Shown in pieces: positions 25,297 to 35,553 of a stretch of 64,000 nt of DNA. The position numbers and the translations under genes were made by a program. This stretch comes from Diphasiastrum complanatum (Eukaryota; Streptophyta; Lycopodiopsida; Lycopodiales; Lycopodiaceae), in contig CM055092.1 of assembly GCA_029204225.1 (NCBI GenBank), positions 28,183,859 to 28,247,858 of the forward strand, given 5' to 3'. The notes beneath the pieces were generated by a model. That model saw only the letters and a program-made list of their open reading frames with translations. It did no database searches and was not told the origin of the DNA. The stretch's first letter is position 1; every line of letters starts with the position of its first letter.

Positions 25297-25919
25297 ATGT
25301 ACGCCATGGTTGCATTCAAACGCGTTTGAATGCTGATTCAAACGCGTTTAAAACTGAAACGCCCATGTTTCAAACGTGTTTGAAACGTGGAGTTCTGGAA
25401 GCCAAAATTTTTTTGGGCCCTAGCCCTCCGAATGGGTCCTAGGGCCCATCTACCTAAAAAAATGACCTACAGCGCAGGCTACCACCTAGCTTGCTCTCCA
25501 CTCCATAGTTTACCAAGATTTCTTGTAGGCAGGGGTTTTGGACCATGCTGGAGTGATTAAGAGCATTAGATCAGAGTTTTGAAGCTTGGTTGAGGAGATA
25601 CAAGCAGCAGGTTCAAAAAAATTGGTTTTGAGGCCACTTCAAAGAATCAATTAGTTGTCTTTGGTTACTGATCAGATTCAGCTGAGATTTGGAGGCAGTC
25701 TTCTAGACTGTAGGGCGCCCCATCCTAGCCATTCACATCACCATCTGCTTGGCCAGATTTGTTGTGAAGAGTAGTTGCAGGTTTTGGGCTTTTTGCACAA
25801 TTTTCAGATCTGAACCTTACAATTTTGTCAATTTTCAGAATGCCTTAGCCAAAGTCTAATGTGTGGGAGCATGTTCTGATCATTGGGGAGCTGGTAAGCG
25901 AGGGAAGGGTTGTGGAGGC

Positions 25920-28364
25920 ATGAAACGGATGAAATGCCGTTATTGTGAACATCCTTATCAAGGGGGGTCTCAACGAATTGTGTTACATTTGCTTGGGACG
26001 GGGATGTGGAGTGGATAAATGTGAGAAAGCACCTGTCAACGTGGTGCAAGCATTGAGATTGCAATATCTAGATGCCAGTAGCAATGAGGACCAAGTTCAT
26101 GAGATGGAGAACAGTCAATCTGTGGATGCTTCTACAGGGCCTACACGTAAGAGAGGTCGAGCTGCAAATTGTGCTGATTTGACAGTCGCATGGGCCTTAG
26201 AAAAGATAAATGAATTTTGGATTGCTTGCAGAATTTTTTTTTATGCAAATGCAATTTCTTTCAATGTAGTCAAGAGCAGATATTTTCAAGATATGTTGAG
26301 AACTGCACGAGAGGTTGGTGATTCCGTGAAAGCCCCTTCTTGTGAGGCTATTAGGGTGAAATAGCTGCGAGAGGAGACAAAATTGCTCATGAGGGAGCTG
26401 CAAATGGTAAAGGATAAGTGGGTAAAATATGGGTGCACGATTGTGTGTGATGGTTGGTCTGACACACGTAGACGACCTATCATTAACTTTGTTGCTACTA
26501 GTATCTATGGTTCCATCTTTCTATGCAGTGTGGATGCTAGTGGTTTGGAAAAATCAGGCTTGTATATCTATGAACATTTAAAAGAAATCATTGGCAAGGT
26601 AGGAGAGCACAATGTGGTACAAGTTGTGATGGATAATGCCAGCAATTGTTTGCGTGCTGGTGAGATGCTAGAGGAGTATCCAAAGATTTTTTTCACACGT
26701 TGCACTTGCCATTGTCTGGATTTGCTGTTTGAGGACATTGGAGCACTAGATTGGGTAGCTCCTGTTTTGCAAAAGGCACGAAAAATAGTGACTTTCATCA
26801 CAGGTCATCAGAGGGTGCTAGGTGTTTTTCGAAAAAGTGAGCAAACGTGAGCTTTTGAAGCCGGCTCGAACACGCTTTGGCTACATCTACATTGTGCTTG
26901 CAAATCTCTTGTAGATAAAAGTTGCCCTTACGTGGTTGGTGGTCCATGAGGAGTGGCATAACTTGAAGTTTGCATCAATTGAGGTAGGGAGAGACATTGA
27001 GCATACAATACTTGGTCCATTATTTTGGGAGGAGGCAGAGAATATTGTGAAACTATGCAAGCCCACTTGTTACGAGTTGTTGATAGAGAGGGAGCCACCA
27101 TGGGATTTGTCTATGAGCTGATGGACCGGATGGTTGAGAGAATACGGTCATGTACCTCTTTTGATGCCGATCGATTACGTGTGATAGAGAGCCTTTGCCT
27201 TGAGAGATGGGACATGATGCATTCTCCTTTACATGAAGCAGCATTCGCTTTGCATCTGCAGTGGTTGGATACTCAGTTGCAGCGGATCGCGATCCGCTGG
27301 AAATACGATCCGGATCGCTAGCGATCCGGGACCAGAAACTGTCCCGGATCGCAAAAAAATTTGCAATTTTTTTTTCTATTGTGGATGACCAATGAATAGC
27401 AGCAGAAATACTGAAGCAGATACAAATGAAATGATTAGCCAATGTTATATCTGCAAAAACAATTTGCTTTAGTATCTGATTGAAGTGACTAGCAGATATT
27501 GGGGATTAACTATCTGAAATCAAGCAATAGAACTGCTCTTTTAAAATCCTTTCACATGATACCCATATTGGCAGGTTTGAACAAAAAAACAAAAAAAAAT
27601 TGTGTTCCGGAAAACCCTAATGGGAAATCCCGAAACGCGATCCGGAACGCGTTCCGGAACGCGGCCTGCATCTTTGGTTGGATATGGGACAAGAGTCTGA
27701 TGTCGAGGTTGACAAGGGATGGAAATTAGTTGTGGATAGATACTCGAGTGGAAATTCAACATATGAAGAAACATTGTTAAATCAAATGGATATGTACAAG
27801 AATGAGCAAGGGACATTTGGTCGGTCGGTGGCACACTTGGCATTTCAGAGTCAGACGAGTGTGCGTTTGTGGGAGTCCTTTGGAGCCTCCACACCTGAGT
27901 TGCAAAGGTTGGCAATTATGATACTTAGCCAGGGAAGTACGGCCTCTCCTTGTGAGAGAAATTGGAGTACCTTCTCCTGGATTCATACCAAGAGGAGAAA
28001 TAGGTTGAAGCCATCCACCCTTGACATATTGGTCTTTGTGCATTTCAATCTTCGTGTCCTTGATAAGATCAAGGCACGAGGGTTTGAGAAGATGGATCTA
28101 ACTTTGCAACAAATCGAGGAGGAGCAAGAGGACCGATTGCTGGTGGTGGAGGCTGAGAGAGTCGACATGGAAGAGGGCTTGGAGATACATGGTATTACCC
28201 AGGCTGCTAGGGATATTGAGACATGCATGGCTTCCACTTCCTCTCATGCTTCTTCATCTGTTCTTGTTGACCAAGAGGATCTCGATGAGGAAGATGTTGA
28301 TTTACAGAATGATGTTGACATTGTCGAGGATGCCGATGTTGTCATACCACTTGACGACGTTTGA
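25920..28364 (+). pseudogene. hAT transposase (BED finger, DUF659, dimerisation domain)
   Basis: Broken into several frames. 25.92-26.06 kb: a BED-type zinc finger (CRYCEHPYQGG, HLLGTG, then VDKCEKAP after a frameshift). 26383-26850: the DUF659/RNase H-like core, with CTIVCDGWSDTRRRPIINF, VVQVVMDNASNCLRAG and CTCHCLDLLFEDI. 26936-27271: helical region with a stop. 27678-28364: the C-terminal dimerisation domain with LAIMILSQGSTASPCERNWS and RRNRLKPSTLDILVFVHFNL, followed by an acidic tail. Frameshifts, a stop at 26364 and the nested insertion inactivate it. The D in CDGWSD and the second D in MDNAS are the likely catalytic acids, by family knowledge. Confidence 0.88.
27272..27676. mobile_element. 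Nested hAT-type MITE, 405 bp
   Basis: Flanked by perfect 8-bp repeats GTTGGATA (27264-27271 and 27677-27684). Ends are CTCAGTTGCAGCGG and, reverse-complemented, CAAAGATGCAGGCC, a weak inverted repeat sharing TGCAG. Subterminal palindromes GGATCGCGATCC (left) and GGAACGCGTTCC (right). Removing one duplication and the insert reconnects the transposase reading frame, confirming it as an insertion. No ORF of its own. Confidence 0.85.
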
Positions 28365-28846
28365 TTTACTACATATTTTATTATGTTATCATACTTAGTT
28401 TGCTAGTTGCTAGCCACTAACGAGTTGCCATTTTCTAGTAGAATGTAACCAGTTGACTTGATTTTCATTTTGAACCAAATTTGTTTTGAGGATGGATGGT
28501 TTTTATAGATGGCTATGGATGGTTTTTATGCATTTGCTGATGATGGTGCACTCTTGTTATTCCTTCATATATGATATATCCAACTAAATTTCATTGTAAT
28601 TTGTACACATTGTTGTTTAGTGTCTACATTGAATGCTTTTAATTGTTAAACATGCTTATTCAACTACTTTTATATTATGTTTAAGGTTCCAACACTTAAA
28701 TTAGCATAAAAAGGCTTAAAAACTTGCAAAAAAATCAGAAAAAAATATAGGATTTTGTTTCAAACGTTTGAAAGTTTCATTCAAACGCGTTTCAAACATG
28801 GACGTTTGATATGTTTGAATCGTTTGAATGCAACCTTGATGTACGC

Positions 28847-29542
28847 CATGAACAAGATTAGCACACAACATCACATGACAAAAGCAAACAACAAACTGAT
28901 GATTATATAGCAGGCTCCTATAAAGATAGTAGTACAATCAACAATATGCAGGTGTGTAGCCCTCTTACAAAGGAATTGCTCTATTACTTCGACAAATAGC
29001 TCAAGTGCAATAGGATTGAACCACCATGGAATCCTTGCAAGTTACTCTATTTGTAATATTTTGAAGCTCTCTAGGAGATCTTCTAGGAAACCACCAAATT
29101 AGGATTGTTGTGTTCTCAAGAGAGTGTGTGCTTTGCTACTCAGTCAATAGCCCTTATCAATCTTAGTGTTTCCACTAAGCCAGTCATAGAAATGTACATG
29201 ATGAATTAGTAGTGGCAAACTAGAATACGTAAATCAAAAAGTTGCAAAATAAACATGCACCATGTCAGTCGTATGGACAAAGATGGCCAAAGGCATAATG
29301 AGTGTCATAGTCGATATATCAAATCAAAGTTGCGATAATCAAACATGAATTGGACCAAGAACGCCAAAAGAAAGCATCCATATGAGCATCATGGATAAAG
29401 AATATCATAACAACTCACATACTATAGGAGGAGACAAGCTTTCAATCCTATGGACCTTAGTTGTGTTGAAATGCATTCTTAGACCCTACACTTCCATAAC
29501 AGTAGGAGTGTTGCAAAATAAGTGTCCTTGAATGTTGGCCAA
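28847..29542. other. No gene recognised
   Basis: Sequence between the hAT element and the 3' end of the histone-like gene copy A. Possibly 3' flank of that gene. Confidence 0.4.
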
Positions 29543-31072
29543 CTATGCCATAAACCAATGGTATTGTTGGAGAACAACCACCTCAACATGGCCAATCAAA
29601 TGGGCCTCCTCCCTTGTCCTGAGTGTTTTGTGGAGTACGAGATGTTTGCACATCAATCTATCTTGTAAAATTTCTCTATAGATCGATCTATCTTGTGCAT
29701 TCTCTTCATGTATCCAATTGTCTTCGTCAGGAGTATACGACTCAAGAGTGAACTGTCATCACAAAACACAAGAATCAGCAAATTACAAACAATGATAGTA
29801 AAGAAATATGAATTAGAATGAAAGGAACTACAAATGAACAGAATATTACCTTTTCAATATCTACATCCACTTGTAAATTATACCACTCAAAAAATAGCTT
29901 CGTATTGTACAGGACGAACCATGCACAACTAAAAGCGTCCTTTTGTTGTACACACTGCATATAGAAAACAAAAATTGGTAAATATTATGATAGAAAATTT
30001 TATTTATGCTATGATGATAAATTTGAACTAAAAAAGGAATACATGCATATCAGAGATAAATTGAATATACCTTGAGAGATCTAATGGTTATCTCTCCAAT
30101 TGAGGTTGCCATTGTCAGTATTTCCCGAACGGCATCATGAAGTAGAGAATCAAATTCTCTATGTGTATTTGCAGTTGAGTTTAATTTTACACATAGAAAA
30201 TTTGATACTCCTCCCTTATTTATCTTTACAGAAAGAATGTTCAGGCTCCAATGCCGTTTGCAACAACCAAAATCTAGGTAGGCCTCGTAGTGGTTATAAT
30301 GGTCAGAATCAAAATATACTTGGGCAGGATCGTATGGAATTTTTACAAAAAGATTATGTACAGGAGCAGAAAAAGAAGTAGATACAATATTTACAGATTT
30401 CTCTGTTATTTTGTCGAGCTCCTTTTGGATAATCAACACTTTTGGTGAAGAAACCTGATGAGGAGCTGGACAAATAACAGGATGAGGAAGAGCTAATGAT
30501 TCTTGAGCTGAATCAGATTCTCCAGCATCTGACTCAGAGCTCAGGATGATCTGGGATCTCTTGACCGGGATAACTCGAGGAGGAAGGGAAGCAGCTGGCC
30601 TTCGAGATGTAGCCTTTTTGGGGACAGGCTGCTTTCTCTTCCTCCTAGAGGTAGTCGGCAAGTTGGTTCTATCCAGAGGTAGGTCTCTGGAGGTGCTGGC
30701 ATTATCAACATGCAAACCAAAATAACGGTCTCGAAGTCTTCTAAGAATGACGAAATCTTTTGGCATGATGGTGACATGCTTACCATGCACTGCCAAAAGA
30801 CAGGTATCCTCAAAAAACTAGAACAAAAAATCTTCTGCAGCACCCTGTAAGGCCTGCATGGCTGTCACGACAAAACGAACATTTGGCCCAAGTGACAGAG
30901 TGACATTCCATATAGATCAGCCAAAATGAGCTCTAGGGATCAACAATTCAATTGATCTTTGGAGTTTTTAATCTCCCTTAGCCAGACCTACTTCCTGCCA
31001 CGTCTACGGCCAGTACCAGGGGGAACGCTGTACAATGGTTATGGCATGGGCAATGGATTTGGTCCTGCCCAT
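29543..31072 (-). pseudogene. Histone H3-like / Ulp1-like fusion gene, copy A
   Basis: Read on the minus strand from ATG 31072-31070. The N-terminus MGRTKS resembles a histone tail. After a frame break, WLREIK, then ELLIPRAHFG, NVRFVVTAMQALQGAAEDFL, FFEDTCLLAVHGKHVTIMPK and DFVILRRLRD follow the H3 fold without gaps. A basic linker (SRRKRKQPVPKK) and acidic serine stretch (SSESDAGESDS) follow, then a C48/Ulp1-like part: KRHWSLNILSV (His), REFDSLLHD (Asp) and, in the next exon, VQQKDAFSCAWFVLYN (Gln and Cys), His-to-Cys distance about 70 residues. Introns: about 30070-29955 and 29849-29753, both GT-AG. Stops at two places in the H3 part and a frameshift make it a pseudogene. Compared with copy B it lacks about 400 bp upstream of the HW motif. 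The H3 assignment is strong; the protease assignment is moderate. Confidence 0.65.
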
Positions 31073-31379
31073 CATTTTGAGATGAAAAAAATTAACAAAA
31101 AAAAGTTTAAACAAAAGCATAGGGAATGAAAACAAAAAAATTTGCGAGAAGGGGGCGCTTGAGATCGATACCAAAATCGAATATCGGTTTCAAGCGCAAG
31201 ATATACAATGAATATTTTAAGAAATGAGATGCGCACTCGAAAGCGATATTGGACTAACAGCGGTCTCAGTCTCAAGCGCACTATGAGAAGGTGGACGATT
31301 AAACGGTGTAAGGGTGAGAGCGATATTGGGAGCGAAAACCAAAAATTCTGTGAAAAAATGAAAATTCTGAAGACGTATA

Positions 31380-31700
31380 TATACAAAATTTTTGCACGTG
31401 TGAAAAGACGGTGGAAGACACGTGTTGTCATCTGATTGGTCCACGTGGAATGTTCGTACTAACAATGATGACCTCATTATGAGGCCATATGGGTTGGGAC
31501 ACGTGCACGAATCCCTTTTCGACGCGTGTCATTCTCGCACATGACAGATGTCAGATCAATCATTGTCCGTAGGGTTTATCAATTCTGACCAATCATACGT
31601 CGACACATGTTTCTTTATAACTCCTCCACACGTGCAAATTTTTTTATATAAATAGATCATTTTCGGCTCGAATTTTCAAGCAAATTTTTGATTTCTTGGC
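31380..31700 (-). promoter_or_regulatory. CACGTG-rich promoter of copy A
   Basis: Five CACGTG boxes (31395, 31419, 31442, 31500, 31629) in about 240 bp, with ATTGG motifs between them. A TATATATA-like stretch lies on the gene side near 31377. The block aligns with the upstream region of copy B, which has seven boxes. It lies between copy A (minus) and the divergent gene starting at 31966, so it may serve both. Confidence 0.6.
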
Positions 31701-31965
31701 CGAATATCGATTTCAAGCGCGCCATTTGCACTGATTACCCTCTGTTGACTAAGTTGCATCTGGAACAGATACTGCCTCATCCGGTATCGCATTCAAGCGT
31801 GTCTTACATCTCCTTTCTTGTCTGCTCTTTGTTCATGCGCTCGGATCCGATACTCTAATTTCTAATATCTCTTTCGAACGCACATTTCCTTGAGGTTCTT
31901 GCCTGACCTGCAGTTTGCGCCTGAGAGCGATATTTGGAGTTTTATATTTGCAGTTTTTGTTTAAA

Positions 31966-33431
31966 ATGTCTAATTTTGATTCTAGTTTGCTTTCTTTTTT
32001 TCATGAATTTGATATTACTAATAGTTTGGAGTATTTCAAATCTCTTTTTTCTCCTTTTCCTTTTTATTCTTCCTTTTATTACTGAGGGTTCTGGTGTGGA
32101 GGCATTTTCTGAGATATATCTCAGATTTAAGTCTCTGTTCAGTACTCTGTTATTCAAATCTCAGAATAAAGACATGATTCATTATCAGGACTTGGTGGCA
32201 CTCGACAAGCATATCTATAAAGCTAATCTTGACAAAATGTTCATCAAGTTACATAATGATTTCAAGTCTGTAGATGAGTGCCCAATTCACAATAAAAAGT
32301 CTACATTTATTTATTTTTCTTTTGTTAAACGATTCGGAGGCTGTCCCTTTCACTTCTGAAGCTGCTTCTTCTAGTGGTACAAAGTCTGAAAAGTCAAAGA
32401 TTGTAGATATAAATACTTTTTCTTATTGATACGAGCGTTAATTTAGGTGATTGTTCAGATTTTGATTTTGATCGAAAGAGGGCATCATTTATAGGCCCTA
32501 GAACACCCACTACAATCTTTGATCACTTTGCCTACTTATAATATAGATAATAATTCTTTTTTGACAATATCGGATCTTTTTTATTTCACTGAAGCTGAGA
32601 CTCTTTGCATTTTGAACAAAGAGCTTGTTGAATTTTCGGATATAATTGATTTTGATGTTGATGATCTTTTCCCTGGTGTTGATGATGTACATAATGATAA
32701 GTTTTATTCAGAGAAAGATTGCTTGAAAATGGTTGTGGAGGAAATGCGCAACAAAGAAGATGATCTACCTTATGAGGAGGAGTTTCTCAAAATCCAAAGT
32801 CAACTTGGCTTTCCTCAACCAATTGTCTATTCACCAACAATATTGACATCGAAAGGTGGACATAATATTGATGGAGAGACAGTAATCAGGGAAGACAAAG
32901 CCGAATGCGTAAGTTTTTGTATCTTATAATGTACTAGTAGATTCGTTATCTCAGATTATATACTGGAGCTTACTTTGTTTTTTATCATTTCAGGAAACAA
33001 TTTTCCTTGATGATTTCGCAATTCGTCGAGGAGGGCAGAGACCTTCTGTTGGAGAATTTTCAAGAGATCATGCACTAGGGCACTATTTGAAGTTCTTCAA
33101 GAATAATGAGATAAGTGTTGCCCATTCAAAATTTCATCAACATGGTGAGACTATAATTATGGAAATCAAGACATTGTCTCATTTTCTTGGAGGACATAAT
33201 TTCAATAAGGTGCATAAAATAATTTTTGTAAAAAAAACCACTGCGGTTAAAATTTTAGGATATGCACCAGTGAATTCCATGTTCAGATCATCTCATTTTT
33301 CATTGTATATTGCTTACGTTGCTCTGAGTAAGTATGAAAACTATGAGCTATTGGATCCATACGAAAGAAGAAAATTGTTGCATGATTCTAAGTTGCAACT
33401 TTCATTGGAGAAAATATCAGAAGCAAATTAG
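31966..33431 (+). pseudogene. Unrecognised intron-containing gene, divergent from copy A
   Basis: The ATG at 31966 opens MSNFDSSLLSFFHEFDI, broken by a stop/frameshift at about 32083. Continuing frames give LVALDKHIYKANLDKMFIKL (to 32359), then an acidic part, DIIDFDVDDLFPGVDDVHND (32519-32910). A clean GT-AG intron (about 32911-32993) joins to ETIFLDDFAIRRGGQRPS and a 140-residue C-terminus ending LEKISEAN* at 33431. The last two exons are open, so decay is limited to the 5' part or my frame joins are wrong there. I do not recognise the family. Its start lies about 890 bp from the copy A start, head to head. Confidence 0.5.
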
Positions 33432-33556
33432 TTACTGCTGAATTGTACTTTGTAAATATTTTTATTTGATATACAATTTTATTGTGTGTACATAGCCTAC
33501 TGGCTTGTACAAATTTGCATGCTTTTTGAAATTTTTTATAATCCGTCGATTTTGTA

Positions 33557-34333
33557 TTATGATTCTTCTGTAAAACCATTGGAAAAGTTACAATATATAG
33601 CTATTTTTTGAGCTAGTCCCACCATGTTGTGTACTTTTATGAAATGCCGCTCTTGCTTGCCAATGAGATTTTTCCATTCCTTGCGATGACCATATGCTAA
33701 GACTTCCACTATTTCTTGCAAAAAATGTCGAATGATGTCGTAATATGTGCTGCATGTCATAAAAACATAATCTAAATCAGTACCAAAAGTATCTAATTTA
33801 ATTGCACATATTTGTCTATCTCGTAGTGTAAAATCAAAATCTTACCATATAATGTGTTATATGATCAACACCCCATGCACTTTGTACTGCATCCACAAAT
33901 TCATTGGTTGTTTTCTGTATCATTTGTACATCAGTATTTGAAAATTTATCTTTTCTCAAGTATTTCACCATGTTGTCTAACTTTTTTCAAACTTCTACTT
34001 TGTGTATACGAGTTCTTCTTCGAAATCTTGAGTTGCTACAATAATTTCTTTCCAAAACGTGTATTGAACCTTGGATTGTTTGCCAAAATAATTCGATAAA
34101 AATCTTCGAGCTTTAGATCCTCCAATGCTCGGCTTGCATGGAATATTTCGTGTTTTACTTGATAGCTTGTCATCCATTTTTATTTTAACATGGCCTTTAT
34201 GTAAGCCTGCTTTGGACAACACATCCTCTAATCTGGAAATAGCTTCTTTCGTAGAGGCCTCTGGCTCAGAATTCCATGCAAACAAGATGTGAAGATATAT
34301 TATTTTTTCTATAATACGCACCTCCACATGCAA
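33557..34333 (-). pseudogene. Unrecognised gene, convergent with the previous one
   Basis: Minus strand. 34333-33995 encodes LEDVLSKAGLHKGHVKIKMD and FLSNYFGKQSKVQYTFWKEI. After one stop and a frame change, LDNMVKYLRKDKFSNTDVQM and TNEFVDAVQSAWGVDHI (about 33990-33850) are joined by a GT-AG intron (about 33845-33752) to TYYDIIRHFLQEIVEVLAYG and a C-terminus ending at 33557. The N-terminal side abuts the Copia LTR at 34343, so upstream exons may have been displaced. No known domain recognised. Confidence 0.45.
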
Positions 34334-34342
34334 TGTACAGAT

Positions 34343-34982
34343 TGTTAGAATTTAGCAATTTCCCCATGGTTTTTGATGAATATTAGACATCTATGTGGAT
34401 CCACACGTGTGAGGACCTGTCCACACATGTGAAATGACACTTGTAATATTCAAATCCATTTTGATTAGCTTTCATTTGAGTCTAATATGACATCTCCTAA
34501 ACTATAGGAGTTAGGTCCTAGATTGTAGGAATCTAGAAGATCAACACAAACCACCAATGGATGATGTGGCAAACTTGATAGATCTTATCCAAAGTGGATA
34601 TGGATAAGTACAATGAACTGTCCCACATGTGCTGGATGCAGCTTAGAGAGAGATTATGGTGATTTCGTACTTGATCCATGATGGATCCATTTTTGAGCTA
34701 ATGATGAGAAACCTTGGTTTTGTAGCTATCATTGTGTTTTGACTCTCTTAAGCACTTTCTTTGTGGATGAATGCTTTGTAAATGATAAGTAAACTATCTC
34801 TCTGTTATCAAGCCGTACAGTAACTATACTTCACACGTGTGAAGCTGTGGATCACCTTTTTTTATTGTTCTTGCTTGGAATCCAAAGAAGCTAGTCTTGA
34901 TATAGATCAAGATCCCAAGCTACCAATCACTCTTTGTGTCATTTGTAGATCAATTTCAGTCCTTAAACTCTAAAATTTGACA
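34343..34982 (+). repeat. 5' LTR of Copia element 1
   Basis: 640 bp, TG...CA ended. Carries palindromic CACACGTGTG at about 34404 and 34843 (CTTCACACGTGTGAAG) and a CACACATGTG variant between them. Confidence 0.75.
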
Positions 34983-35553
34983 TGGTATCAGAGCCAAGTC
35001 AAAGAGCTTAGTTGATGATCCGACGACCTTTTCTAATAGTTTACTTGTGATGTTGAGGTTCAGATTAGTGTGTAAAGTTCGAATATACTTCTCACACATG
35101 TGAGAGGCTGCTGGAGTTGTACTTTCACCAAAACTTTTTGTTTTTTCAATATTTGAGCTTCAAACAAGTTGTGTAGAGTGAAACTAGTGATGTGCTTATG
35201 AAAAATCATTGTTTCCATTATAGATTTGATGAGTAAATGGTGTTATAATCTTATTAAACCAACAAATCCTTGTGAGAGAGTTTGAGGCTTATGTTTTTAG
35301 TTCAAGAGTGAAACTAAAACCAATTCTAAACACCATAGAAAGGCATTGGCACTTCCAAAAATCAAATCCAAGGTCCTAATTGAATAGATTGTGTAGAATA
35401 CACTTTCCCAAATCTTTTTGAGTTCAAGATCATTATAGATCTTGCTTCTTGAGTCTAGTGAGATTCAAGAGAGTAGCATTTTAGCTAAATTCTGAGAAAG
35501 GAAGAAGGGAGAGCTTTTGAATAGTACATTTGTTGTACTTGTTACTAGATAGA

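Larger units (their letters stand above)
25305..28838 (+). mobile_element. hAT DNA transposon with TIRs and 8-bp target duplication
   Basis: The left end reads CATGGTTGCATTCAAACG and the right end, on the opposite strand, CAAGGTTGCATTCAAACG, an 18-bp terminal inverted repeat with one mismatch. Both are flanked by ATGTACGC (25297-25304 and 28839-28846), a perfect 8-bp target duplication as expected for hAT. Subterminal regions hold many AAACGCGTTT palindromes. The interior carries a hAT transposase pseudogene. A 405-bp element is nested at 27272-27676. Confidence 0.92.

Noticed and set aside
25294-28849. A 14-bp target duplication around the hAT element
   Set aside because: If the terminal CA(T/A) is assigned to the inverted repeat, the ends fit the hAT consensus and the duplication is exactly 8 bp; the extra identity is coincidental.
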